Source: Ichthyocystis sparus (GTDB lineage Bacteria; Pseudomonadota; Gammaproteobacteria; Burkholderiales; 2013Ark19i). Taken from it: a stretch of 64,000 bases of DNA. The stretch is from the NCBI RefSeq assembly GCF_900078755.1, contig NZ_FKIH01000001.1; one strand, given 5' to 3'. The position numbers and the translations under genes were made by a program. Positions 18,161 to 26,554 of this stretch are shown in pieces (positions within the stretch are counted from its first letter, which is position 1; each line of letters opens with the position of its first letter). The notes below the pieces were generated by a model that did not search any database, was not told the origin of the DNA, and saw only the letters and a program-made list of their open reading frames with translations.

Positions 18161-21100
18161 GAATGATATTAAGTCAATTCTAATTATAGGTGCTGGTCCA
18201 ATTATTATTGGTCAAGCTTGTGAATTTGATTACTCCGGGGTTCAGGCATGCAAATCTCTCAGAAAAGAGGGATATCGCATAATTTTGGCAAATTCTAATC
18301 CAGCAACTACCATGACCGATAGCGGAGTAGCCGATGTGACGTACATCGAGCCCCTGGTTCCTTCTGTTATCGAGAAGATTATACAAAAAGAACGTCCTGA
18401 TGCCATATTACCTACTATGGGGGGCCAAACAGCCTTGAATTGTGCTGTGCTATTGGCAAAAAGCGGTTGTCTTGATAATTATGGTGTAGAAATCATTGGC
18501 GCTCGCCTCGATGCTATTGAGAAGGCAGAGGATCGTCAAATGTTCAAGTCTTGTATGGAGCGCATTGGACTCGAATCAGCTAGATCAGGTATGGCACATA
18601 ATATGGATGAAGCGCTAGCCATACAAAGTGAAATAGGTTTTCCTGTTGTTATTAGACCATCTTTTACTCTAGGTGGGTCTGGAGGCGGAATTGCCTATAA
18701 TGCTGAGGAGTTTCTATCTATAAGTGAGTTGGGGTTCTCTGTTAGCCCAGTTCATCAATTGCTCATCGAAGAGTCATTGCTTGGATGGAAAGAGTTTGAG
18801 TTAGAGGTTGTCCGTGACTGCAAAGATAATTGCATTGTTGTGTGTGCCATAGAGAACATAGATCCAATGGGCATCCATACTGGTGATTCTATGACTATTA
18901 CGCCAGCTCAAACACTTACAGATAGCGAATATCAGCGCATGAGGAGGTTTGCTATAGCCGTTTTGAGGGAAGTTGGTGTAGATACCGGTGGTTCTAACGT
19001 TCAGTTTGCCGTTAATCCACAAGATGGGAGAATGGTTGTTATAGAGATGAATCCGCGCGTATCTCGTTCTTCTGCTCTCGCTTCTAAGGCAACCGGTTTT
19101 CCCATAGCGAAAATTGCCGCTTTGTTGGCGGTTGGATACACCCTTGATGAGCTGTCTAATAATGTTCTTGGCGTAAATATACCATCTTCCTTTGAGCCTT
19201 CCATAGATTATGTAGTAATAAAGATTCCACGTTTTTCCTTCGAGAAATTTCCATTAGCCAGCGATCGCCTAACTACACAAATGAAATCCGTTGGTGAAGT
19301 TATGGCTATTGGCTCTACCTTTGAAGAATCATTTCAAAAGGCTCTTCGTAGTCTTGAGAGGGGGGTAGATGGATTTGAAGAAAGAACGAGGGATTTAGAA
19401 GTTTTGATGCGCGAACTAGTGGAGACAGGTCCTCTACGAGTACTGTATGTTGCTGATGCATTGCGTGCCAAGGTGCCATTAGAGGAAGTATTCCGCCTGA
19501 CACGTATTGACCATTGGTTCCTATCTCGCATAGAAGAGTTAGTGCGTATAGAGTCAGTGACGAAAAATCTACGCCTTGACGATTTTGGGGCCGAAGATAT
19601 TTTGTTTTTAAAACAGCGGGGTTTTTCTGATCTTCGTATATCTACCCTAATTGGTTGTTCTGAACAGGAGTTTCGTGAACGACGCTTCAAATATAATATC
19701 CATCCAGTATTCAAACAGGTGGACAGTTGTGCTGCCGAGTTTCCTTCAAGTACTCTTTACCTATACTCAACATACCAAAGATATGAAGAATATATCCCAG
19801 ATGATAATGACAATAGGTTATTGATTTTGGGTGGAGGTCCTAATCGTATTGGACAAGGGCTCGAGTTTGACTATTGTTGTGTGTGCGCTGCAGGCTCTCT
19901 TCGCGATCACGGATATAAGACCATAATGCTAAATTGCAATCCCGAAACCGTTTCCACTGATAGTGATGTTTCTGATTGCCTGTATTTTGAACCACTAACC
20001 CTAGAAGATATATTGGAGGTTGTACGCGTAGAAAAACCACTGGGTGTCATAGTCCAGTTTGGAGGACAAACACCGCTTAACCTAGCCTGTTTGCTGGAGG
20101 CAAATGGTGTTCCTATCTGGGGCACGTCACCAGACATGATAGATTGTGCTGAAGATAGGCAGAGGTCAGGTTTTATGCTTTCTTCATTGGGGTTGCGCCA
20201 ACCAGAAAATCGTATTGCTAGAACAGCAGAGGAAGCTATATATTTGGCAGATGAGGTTGGATATCCTTTGGTCGTTAGACCTTCTTATGTTTTGGGTGGT
20301 CGTGCCATGGAGATAGTTCATCGTTCTGAGGATTTGCTGCGCTACATGGATGAAGCCGTAGTAGTTGCTAAAGACTCACCTATTTTGCTTGATCGTTTTT
20401 TGAATCATGCCATAGAGGTTGATGTTGATGCAGTGTCTGATGGTAGAGACGTCATTATTGGCGGTATCATGGAGCACATAGAGGAAGCTGGTATCCACTC
20501 AGGTGATTCATCGTGTGTCATGCCAACCAATTCATTGTCTGATGAATTGCTGCTGGAGTTGAAACGTCAGACTATATTGTTAGCTAAGGCTTTCAATATT
20601 GTTGGCTTAGTGAATGTGCAGTTTGCTATACAAAATGGTGATGTTTATGTGCTTGAAGTTAATCCTCGCGCTTCTCGTACAGTTCCCTTTGTATCACGCG
20701 CTGCTAATTGTTCTTTGTCTAGGATTGCTGCACTATGTATGGCTGGTGTTTCTCTTGTTGAGCAGGGCTTGGATTGCGATGTGTCCTTGCCACATGGCTA
20801 TTATTTTGTTAAGGAGGTGGTTTTTCCGTTCGCTAAGCTTTTGGGAGTAGACACTATCCTAGGACCAGAGATGCGTTCTACCGGGGAAGTGATGGGTGTT
20901 GGTACTAGTTTTTCTGAGGCTTTTGTTAAGTCACAGTTGGCTAGTGGGAAGGAGTTGCCATCTTCTGGTGTTGCTTTTCTTAGTGTTAAAGACTCAGATA
21001 AGACACAGGCAGTTCATATTGCTGCGGCATTAAGAGAAATAGGGTTTCATTTGGTTGCTACTTCTGGCACGGCCGAAGCCTTGAGGGACGCAGATATACC

Positions 21101-21359
21101 AAGTAAAAAAGTAAATAAGGTTAAAGAGGGCCACCCACACATTGTGGATATGATAAAAAATGGTGAGATTGATTTTATTTTGAATACAGTAGATGAGAGG
21201 GTGTCATCCATCGTGGACTCACGCTCTATACGAACCACTGCAGTATCCAAATCAGTTGTTGTTTATACCACTATAGAAAGCGCTGCAGCGGCATGTCAAA
21301 GCCTCCTAGCATCATCTGTGATAGATGTATACAGCATGCAGTCAATACACATGTGCTAA
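18150..21359 (+). CDS. carB: Carbamoyl-phosphate synthase large subunit
   Basis: CarB makes carbamoyl phosphate from bicarbonate, ATP and ammonia. The 1069-residue protein contains both ATP-grasp halves. The first half starts with SILIIGAGPIIIGQACEFDY and includes NPATTMTD and GGQTALN; the second half has LILGGGPNRIGQGLEFDY, NCNPETVSTD and FGGQTPLNLA. The C-terminal MGS-like regulatory domain is present (ALREIGFHLVATSGTAEAL). The length is close to the E. coli protein (1073). It ends one base before the end of the convergent greA. Confidence 0.97.
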   Translation: MPRRNDIKSILIIGAGPIIIGQACEFDYSGVQACKSLRKEGYRIILANSNPATTMTDSGVADVTYIEPLVPSVIEKIIQKERPDAILPTMGGQTALNCAVLLAKSGCLDNYGVEIIGARLDAIEKAEDRQMFKSCMERIGLESARSGMAHNMDEALAIQSEIGFPVVIRPSFTLGGSGGGIAYNAEEFLSISELGFSVSPVHQLLIEESLLGWKEFELEVVRDCKDNCIVVCAIENIDPMGIHTGDSMTITPAQTLTDSEYQRMRRFAIAVLREVGVDTGGSNVQFAVNPQDGRMVVIEMNPRVSRSSALASKATGFPIAKIAALLAVGYTLDELSNNVLGVNIPSSFEPSIDYVVIKIPRFSFEKFPLASDRLTTQMKSVGEVMAIGSTFEESFQKALRSLERGVDGFEERTRDLEVLMRELVETGPLRVLYVADALRAKVPLEEVFRLTRIDHWFLSRIEELVRIESVTKNLRLDDFGAEDILFLKQRGFSDLRISTLIGCSEQEFRERRFKYNIHPVFKQVDSCAAEFPSSTLYLYSTYQRYEEYIPDDNDNRLLILGGGPNRIGQGLEFDYCCVCAAGSLRDHGYKTIMLNCNPETVSTDSDVSDCLYFEPLTLEDILEVVRVEKPLGVIVQFGGQTPLNLACLLEANGVPIWGTSPDMIDCAEDRQRSGFMLSSLGLRQPENRIARTAEEAIYLADEVGYPLVVRPSYVLGGRAMEIVHRSEDLLRYMDEAVVVAKDSPILLDRFLNHAIEVDVDAVSDGRDVIIGGIMEHIEEAGIHSGDSSCVMPTNSLSDELLLELKRQTILLAKAFNIVGLVNVQFAIQNGDVYVLEVNPRASRTVPFVSRAANCSLSRIAALCMAGVSLVEQGLDCDVSLPHGYYFVKEVVFPFAKLLGVDTILGPEMRSTGEVMGVGTSFSEAFVKSQLASGKELPSSGVAFLSVKDSDKTQAVHIAAALREIGFHLVATSGTAEALRDADIPSKKVNKVKEGHPHIVDMIKNGEIDFILNTVDERVSSIVDSRSIRTTAVSKSVVVYTTIESAAAACQSLLASSVIDVYSMQSIHMC

Positions 21360-21360
21360 T

Positions 21361-21834
21361 CTAAATATACTCTATCGCAAGTATGTCGTAGCTTCTTATT
21401 CCGGCAGGTGCTTCTACTTCGGCTGTGCTGCCTACATGCTTTCCTATAAGAGCACGAGCTAATGGCGAGTTTATTGATATCTTGCCATTTTTTAGATCAG
21501 CTTCATCTTCTCCTACGATTTGATACTGCACCTTTTCCTCTGTGTCTAGATCTAGCAGAGTTACCGTGGACCCAAAGACGCATTCTTCACACTTTATTGC
21601 TGAAGGGTCTATAACTTCAGCCATGGAAAGCTTAAGCATAATTTCTTGAATACGCCCCTCAACAAATCCTTGACGCTCTTTTGCTGCTTCATATTCAGCA
21701 TTTTCTGACAGATCACCATGTGCCCTGGCCTCCTGAAGAGCCAATATAACGCTAGGCCTTTCAACATATTTTAGCCTATACAACTCCTTTTCTAGTTCTT
21801 CAGCGCCACGTTTTGTTATAGGAAATCGTTTCAC
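21361..21834 (-). CDS. greA: Transcription elongation factor GreA
   Basis: GreA rescues arrested RNA polymerase by stimulating transcript cleavage. The 157-residue protein has the N-terminal coiled coil with the family motif ARAHGDLSENAEYEAAKERQ and the C-terminal FKBP-like domain (SPLARALIGKHVGS). The start is GTG at 21834 preceded by AAGGA at 8 bases. In many betaproteobacteria greA follows carB in the same direction; here it is on the opposite strand, so a local inversion has probably occurred. It lies 27 bases after the nitronate monooxygenase-like gene and is probably cotranscribed with it. Confidence 0.95.
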   Translation of the reverse strand: MKRFPITKRGAEELEKELYRLKYVERPSVILALQEARAHGDLSENAEYEAAKERQGFVEGRIQEIMLKLSMAEVIDPSAIKCEECVFGSTVTLLDLDTEEKVQYQIVGEDEADLKNGKISINSPLARALIGKHVGSTAEVEAPAGIRSYDILAIEYI

Positions 21835-21861
21835 AGACCAGTCCTTACAAGATATAAATTT

Positions 21862-22839
21862 TCATAACCCAGCAAGCATTGCTTTAGCATCCTCATACTG
21901 CTTACATAAACGATCAACAAGATCATCTATCTTTGGAATATCAGTAATTGCTGCAGCTCCGTGTCCAGCACTCCATACATCCTTCCATGCCTTCTTGTCC
22001 CCATCAGCGTGTTTTTCCGCAACATCACTAAAACCAAACTCTTTCGAATTTTTTGGCATATTGCTTGGGTCTAATCCAGCAAGTTCGATTGATTTTTTAA
22101 GGTAATTTGCTGGGATACCTGTAAAGTACGAGCTCATTACTATACCTGATGTTCCTGATGATACTATTTGATCTTTATATTCCTGCGGTACCAGAGTGTC
22201 TTGTGTTGCTATGAATCTGGTTCCCATGTAGGCAAAATCAGCACCCATTATCCTGGCTGATAAAACATCTATACCAGAAGATATTCCACCAGCCAATACG
22301 ATTATTCCTTTATACCACTGTCTTGTTTCTGCTATAAATGCGAAAGGATTCAAAGACCCTGAGTGTCCACCAGCACCAGAACATACCAAAATAATTCCAT
22401 CTGCACCCGCTTCAGCAGCTTTTTCGGCATGCCTCTTTGATATGGCATCGTGAAAAACTAGTCCTCCCCAGCTGTGAACTTCAGGTAATACTTCCTTTGG
22501 TGCTCTGAGGCTAGTTATTACTAGCGGAACCTTGTGTTTTGCAATTACCTTTAAATCATGTTCTAAACGCTTATTGGAAGGATCAAGAATTAAATTAACT
22601 CCGTAAGGTGAAACTATGGAATCCGGGTTTTTTTGCTTTTGCTCTGTGCAAGCTTCCTCAATTTTGCTGCACCACTCAGTTAATTGTTCCTCAGGACGCG
22701 CATTAAGCGAGGGGAAAGTTCCTATTACACCAGATAGGCATTGTTTAATTACTGTTTTATAGTTAGATACTATAAACATAGGTGAACAAATAACAGGTAT
22801 ACGATATGCAAACTTAGTTTTTGCCGGCGAATAAATCAT
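21862..22839 (-). CDS. Nitronate monooxygenase family flavoprotein
   Basis: This 325-residue TIM-barrel flavoprotein belongs to the nitronate monooxygenase (2-nitropropane dioxygenase-like) family. Supporting segments are the N-terminal IPVICSPMFIVSN, the FMN-phosphate region LAGGISSGIDVLSARIMGADFAYMGTRF, and GADGIILVCSGAGGHSG with the catalytic-type His. The start at 22839 is chosen for its AGGAG five bases upstream. Members of this family oxidise nitronates or act as FMN-dependent reductases such as FabK, so the exact substrate is open. An extended -10 promoter lies about 115 bases upstream. Confidence 0.85.
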   Translation of the reverse strand: MIYSPAKTKFAYRIPVICSPMFIVSNYKTVIKQCLSGVIGTFPSLNARPEEQLTEWCSKIEEACTEQKQKNPDSIVSPYGVNLILDPSNKRLEHDLKVIAKHKVPLVITSLRAPKEVLPEVHSWGGLVFHDAISKRHAEKAAEAGADGIILVCSGAGGHSGSLNPFAFIAETRQWYKGIIVLAGGISSGIDVLSARIMGADFAYMGTRFIATQDTLVPQEYKDQIVSSGTSGIVMSSYFTGIPANYLKKSIELAGLDPSNMPKNSKEFGFSDVAEKHADGDKKAWKDVWSAGHGAAAITDIPKIDDLVDRLCKQYEDAKAMLAGL

Positions 22840-22954
22840 GCATTCTCCTATGAAATTTATTACTTTTAAAAAGTTAATTCTTAATAGCAACTTTTACCTT
22901 AGGTGTGCTACGGGCACGGCGCAAAATTAGCTACGGCGACTACTGCTAGCCCGT

Positions 22955-22963
22955 ATTATAACA
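22955..22963 (-). promoter_or_regulatory. Extended -10 promoter candidate
   Basis: On the minus strand the sequence TGTTATAAT gives a perfect TATAAT with an extended TGn element. It is about 115 bases upstream of the nitronate monooxygenase-like gene. No good -35 hexamer is visible, which is acceptable for extended -10 promoters. Confidence 0.4.
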
Positions 22964-23502
22964 ATACAGCTTATCTTTTGGGGTAGGTACGTTTACTACT
23001 CAAATGCTATCGGGATATTAGCTTTCATTATGGATAGAGACAGCTACCCACCCACCACCTTGACATAAGAATGTTTTTTTATCAAGGGCCGCAATACTTA
23101 GGAAAGCATCTCTTGCTGCTATCTTACGTACTACCTAAATGGTAGCTATTGGTATTGTTGAGAAATTATTTATATTTTTACAACTATATGAAATTAGTAA
23201 CTATGTTTTGTGTTAGTTTGCTTTTTTATGGCTACAAGAGTAGTGTTTTTATTTTGGCATAAACACAAAAAACTCTTGCTGCAAGGCATGTCCGTAAAGA
23301 CATACCTCTTGCTAAATTCCACGTAATAGTTACCACTGCCGTATTATTGAATCCAAATCCCTGCGGCTAGCAACCGGATTCTTATGGCTATAGTCGTCGT
23401 GCAATGGCACTACACTTATCAGTGTGCACCATTGTTGTACCCGCATTTGTTAACAGATGGTAACTACAACGTTGCCAAGTTATTTGCCTGAGTATTTCAT
23501 GT
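22964..23502. other. Gene-free spacer next to IS30 remnant
   Basis: About 540 bases have no supported gene. A 65-codon minus-strand frame (23388-23585) overlaps the transposase fragment in another frame and shows no similarity to the missing half of an IS30 transposase. Within 23233-23276 there is an imperfect inverted repeat (CAAGAGT ... ACTCTTG). No IS end could be placed. Confidence 0.45.
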
Positions 23503-23910
23503 TCATTTTTGGTTGCTAGGTAAGTGAGACCAGAGCGTTCCCCCTTTGCGTTTGTCTTCATATACACGCTTGTATATGGTTTCATGACTTATACGGAACT
23601 TACCGTGCTCTTTTAGGTGGGTTGCTATTTTTTCTGGGCTCCATCCCTGTTTTAATTTTACCTGAGCAAATTCCCAAGCTTGAGGGCTGACACGTCTACC
23701 GTTGGAACAGCTAATTTTTGAACGTTGGCGTGCTTTTTCCTGTGCTTGTCTGGGCCTGTAACCACGCTGGCCCTTATTTCTCTTAATTTCTCTGCTTATT
23801 GTTGATATGCTTCTGTTTAATAAATGAGCGACTTCTGTTATAGAGAAACCTTTTTGGCTTAGCTCATATATCATGAATCGCTCTCTTTCATTGATATGAG
23901 AATACTTCAT
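23503..23910 (-). pseudogene. IS30-family transposase, N-terminal fragment
   Basis: The 135 codons encode the N-terminal half of an IS30-type transposase. The helix-turn-helix region INERERFMIYELSQKGFS-ITEVAHLLNRSISTISREIKRN is followed by RGYRPRQAQ, WSPEKIATHLKEHG, and ISHETIYKRVYEDKRKGG. The family continues with a DDE catalytic domain of roughly 200 residues; here the frame stops just after the HETIY region and no DDE domain follows in any frame. A good ribosome binding site (GGGGGAAG) remains. This is therefore a remnant that cannot transpose. A perfect 14-bp palindrome GTAATGTACATTAC lies upstream at 23955-23968. Confidence 0.85.
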
Positions 23911-24066
23911 AGTCTTCCCCCATTACTACAATACTAGTAGGTAACATCATGTGTGTAATGTACATTACCTGTTTATCATAATGCTAACTTTTCTGGAAGA
24001 AAAAAGACTACATTTTTCTACAACGAGGAAAAAAATTATGCCATACGGATAAGCTTGTCGGTGTTT

Positions 24067-25068
24067 TTAGGTGAGATATTTAGGTACATCTATATTATGT
24101 TTATCAAGACATTCATATAGTGCTAGGGACATTTTTTGGCATACTAAAGCTATATTCTTCTTCTTTGCAGGAAGCGTGTCTACATTCGTAATAATTTGAA
24201 TTAGAATCATTCTGCCCTTGGAGAAAGCAGTACTGTGGAAGTCAGATACCAAATGTGATGTCTCTTTGTCACGTGCGCGGAATAGTAGATTTCTAAACTC
24301 CTCTACCAGATCGGCATGTATCATCTGGTCACTATATACCTGAGAAGGGATGTGGCTTTCTATTATGCTATATTCCTTCTTTATATCATCTTCCTTCATG
24401 GGCCACGTAGGACCACTGTTGATTTTTCCTGTAAACCATTGCAGGAAGGTTTTGCAATACTCAGGTATCGATTTCTCGTTTTTTGCATTGGCGTGTTTTC
24501 TGTTATCTATGAGTAAGGATTCCACCTCCATTTTGTGAAAAGCGTTGAGCAGGGAATCTATCCATTTTTGATGTGAGCTTAACGTAAAAAGACACTTGTA
24601 CTCTCCAAGAATGCCAATGCTCCTTTCCTTAGTTGCTATCCTGAACACATGTGTTTTAAGATGTGATAGCATGTTGCTGGATAAACAGTACAATATTTCA
24701 AACGAACACTCCGTTTCAGAGAGAATGCTCTTAGAGAAAGTGGACCTACAGCAGCTCTCTAGATCCGTTAAGCTTTTCTTTATGAGCGAGCAATCAGATA
24801 ACAAGCAGCGGCGATTTTTCTGTATCCGCAAAGTTGATTGAACTATATCCATGAGAATCTTAGAAAACTGACGATGAAAAATTTCTAGCAATGCTCCATT
24901 TGCATCCGCCTCTATGCGATGAGGTACTTCCTCAAGAGAGTGATTGCGGCCAGAATATGAATTTGTCCTAGAATAAACCGACACGCGTCCCATGCTAGGG
25001 ACATGAGAGCAACCTAGCTCAATCTTTTTTTTGGATGTCATGTTGCTTAGTATTTGTTCTTGTTGCAT
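24067..25068 (-). CDS. Hypothetical protein, 333 aa, candidate accessory or effector protein
   Basis: I do not recognise this protein. The start at 25068 is preferred because a GGCGGGG sequence precedes it; a longer frame reaches 25113. The first 60 residues are polar and Ser/Arg-rich, and the rest is predicted helical with scattered cysteines (CLLSDCSLI, ESCCRS) and Lys/Glu-rich segments. There is no signal peptide and no membrane segment. It lies between an IS30 remnant and a spacer with a tandem 20-bp repeat, alone on its strand. The lack of any family signature, its neighbourhood and its helical, polar nature suggest a lineage-specific protein, possibly secreted by a non-Sec route; that is inference only. 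Confidence 0.6.
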   Translation of the reverse strand: MQQEQILSNMTSKKKIELGCSHVPSMGRVSVYSRTNSYSGRNHSLEEVPHRIEADANGALLEIFHRQFSKILMDIVQSTLRIQKNRRCLLSDCSLIKKSLTDLESCCRSTFSKSILSETECSFEILYCLSSNMLSHLKTHVFRIATKERSIGILGEYKCLFTLSSHQKWIDSLLNAFHKMEVESLLIDNRKHANAKNEKSIPEYCKTFLQWFTGKINSGPTWPMKEDDIKKEYSIIESHIPSQVYSDQMIHADLVEEFRNLLFRARDKETSHLVSDFHSTAFSKGRMILIQIITNVDTLPAKKKNIALVCQKMSLALYECLDKHNIDVPKYLT

Positions 25069-25140
25069 AATCACCCCGCCTTTCACAACTCTACAATCAG
25101 TATGCAATACCAAACAACAACATACCTACACGTAGTAAAC

Positions 25141-25180
25141 GTTCATCCCAGATTCTATATGTTCATCCTAGATTCTATAC
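25141..25180. repeat. Tandem 20-bp direct repeat upstream of the 333-aa gene
   Basis: Two adjacent 20-base copies of GTTCATCC(C/T)AGATTCTATA(T/C) differ at only two positions. They lie about 75 to 110 bases before the start of the unknown 333-aa gene on the minus strand. Two helical turns per unit is compatible with a protein-binding operator, but no regulator can be named. Confidence 0.75.
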
Positions 25181-25291
25181 AGATGGACAGAATATTTATA
25201 TGAGGACTAAGCCTACGTAAGTACCCTATCACATCTCATAGCTCATCGCGTGTTGCGTATTATGAATTTACTAATTCTACCGCCTAGATAA

Positions 25292-25314
25292 CTATTAGGA
25301 CATAGACCTAATAG
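25292..25314. repeat. 8-bp inverted repeat in the intergenic spacer
   Basis: CTATTAGG and CCTAATAG form a perfect 8-bp stem with a 7-base loop, about 80 bases beyond the 3' end of the squalene-synthase-like gene. No U-tract follows in either direction, so terminator function is uncertain. Confidence 0.5.
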
Positions 25315-25395
25315 AACAACCTAATATTTGTACTTAATATTTCTACCTAAATATTTAAATATATTGTTTGGTAACCGAATAGACTGGTACTGTGG

Positions 25396-26226
25396 TTACC
25401 AAGATTGTTTCAAGGATAGTATTAGTGATCTTATTGGTGTAATGCTTACAGGGTATTGGTTAATTATTTCTACATTCTTTCTTATTTTTTTTAGAAATAA
25501 AATGCTTATTTCACCTGAAATTATTATCGGAGACAAATTCTTGGACGTAGCTAGGTGTTTTCTCTTGGGTGAAAGTTTCTTGTGTTCCAGGATGTCGTCT
25601 ATTTCGTGTTTTATAAATTTTTGCCATTTTCCTCTATCTAGTGTTGGGTTGAAAACAACATCTAAGGGAATGCTAAATTTATTACATCTTTCTAGCGATA
25701 TAGGTAGGATATTTTGTTTAATCCAATATCCGTAATAGCGAATACAATGGATCCTTTGACACAAGATTCCTTGAGTGTTTGCCTCTCGTAGTTCAAAATG
25801 GCTCTTATTGCCTAGTAATTCGGCTATTATTGTGAACAGGTATCCTCCTAGTTTTTGGTGTAGTAGGGTGGATGTATCGACTGTGGTAGTTTTTCTGGGT
25901 AGAATCGTGACAAATCCATCTATAATTTCCTCTAAATACTCAACGTGTATGAGGTAACTTAGTTCGCTTTCTTGCAAGCGTTGGGTTAGAGGGTGTTGGG
26001 ATTTATGCTTAGAGAAGCGTTCAATTTCAGTTTTCCACCACAGTAGTTTGTGGTAGCTGGCAGTTTCGCTCTGTGATGTTAGTGCGGTTTTGTCCCATTC
26101 TTGGATAAGTTCGCAGAATGTTTGGAGGTATTGTAATTTACTGTTTTTTATGTGTCTGAATGCGTAGTAAAAATCTGATCCGGGTGTTGTTAGTGATGCT
26201 CCGAGACATATGATTGGTACTTTCAT
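25396..26226 (-). CDS. Squalene/phytoene synthase-like protein with degenerate active site (NDUFAF6-like)
   Basis: The 276-residue protein has the fold signatures of the squalene/phytoene synthase superfamily. These are an N-terminal DFYYAFRHI, then KLLWWKTEIERF with HPLTQRL, EYLEEIIDG, and QGILCQRIHCIRYYG followed by ILPISLERCNKFSIP. The two Asp-rich motifs that bind magnesium and prenyl diphosphate in real synthases are missing: the first reads CELIQEWDK, and the second position has no DxxxD. The protein is closest in pattern to NDUFAF6-type proteins, which are non-catalytic and in mitochondria assist complex I assembly. Role here is unknown. It stands alone, divergent from tRNA-Leu and tig. 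Confidence 0.75.
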   Translation of the reverse strand: MKVPIICLGASLTTPGSDFYYAFRHIKNSKLQYLQTFCELIQEWDKTALTSQSETASYHKLLWWKTEIERFSKHKSQHPLTQRLQESELSYLIHVEYLEEIIDGFVTILPRKTTTVDTSTLLHQKLGGYLFTIIAELLGNKSHFELREANTQGILCQRIHCIRYYGYWIKQNILPISLERCNKFSIPLDVVFNPTLDRGKWQKFIKHEIDDILEHKKLSPKRKHLATSKNLSPIIISGEISILFLKKIRKNVEIINQYPVSITPIRSLILSLKQSW

Positions 26227-26383
26227 TATGTTCTCTTGATTATGGTGGGATTTGTAAGTTTATCAGAAACTTGTTGTTAGATTTTTGGGCCACTTGAATT
26301 TATAAGGTTGTTTTTTTTAGTAGAATCGTTAGTTTTTATGATTTCTTTTGTGGTGTTTTAGTTTCGAATAATTTAGGTTTGTT

Positions 26384-26411
26384 TTGCCTTTTTAGAAAAA
26401 TTTAATATAGG
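26384..26411 (+). promoter_or_regulatory. Promoter candidate for tRNA-Leu and tig-clpPX
   Basis: TTGCCT and TATAGG are separated by 16 bases immediately upstream of the tRNA-Leu gene. The start of transcription would fall almost at the tRNA 5' end, which is tight, so confidence is limited. Confidence 0.35.
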
Positions 26412-26416
26412 CAAGA

Positions 26417-26501
26417 GCGAAGGTGGCGGAATTGGTAGACGCACTGGATTTAGGTTTCAGCGCCTTGCGGTATGAGGGTTCGAGTCCCTTCCTTCGCACC
26501 A
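26417..26501 (+). tRNA. tRNA-Leu (anticodon TAG)
   Basis: The acceptor stem GCGAAGG pairs with CCTTCGC, followed by discriminator A and an encoded CCA. The anticodon stem CTGGA pairs with TTCAG around the loop TTTAGGT, giving anticodon TAG. A long variable arm marks a class II tRNA. It directly precedes tig, as in many betaproteobacteria. Confidence 0.95.
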
Positions 26502-26554
26502 CTTGCTCCACAAGAAGGTGGTTTAGTCACTGTGTTTTAGGTAAGGGGTGTGCT

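Noticed and set aside
19334..19714. Long antisense frames inside carB and other housekeeping genes
   Set aside because: They mirror the codon structure of strongly supported genes and have no signals of their own.
23233..23276. An imperfect inverted repeat as IS end or terminator
   Set aside because: Arms are short with internal mismatches, there is no target duplication, and it is not placed at the transposase fragment boundary.
26423..26554. Upstream start of trigger factor inside tRNA-Leu
   Set aside because: The extra residues are translation of the tRNA gene; the GTG at 26555 has a good ribosome binding site.
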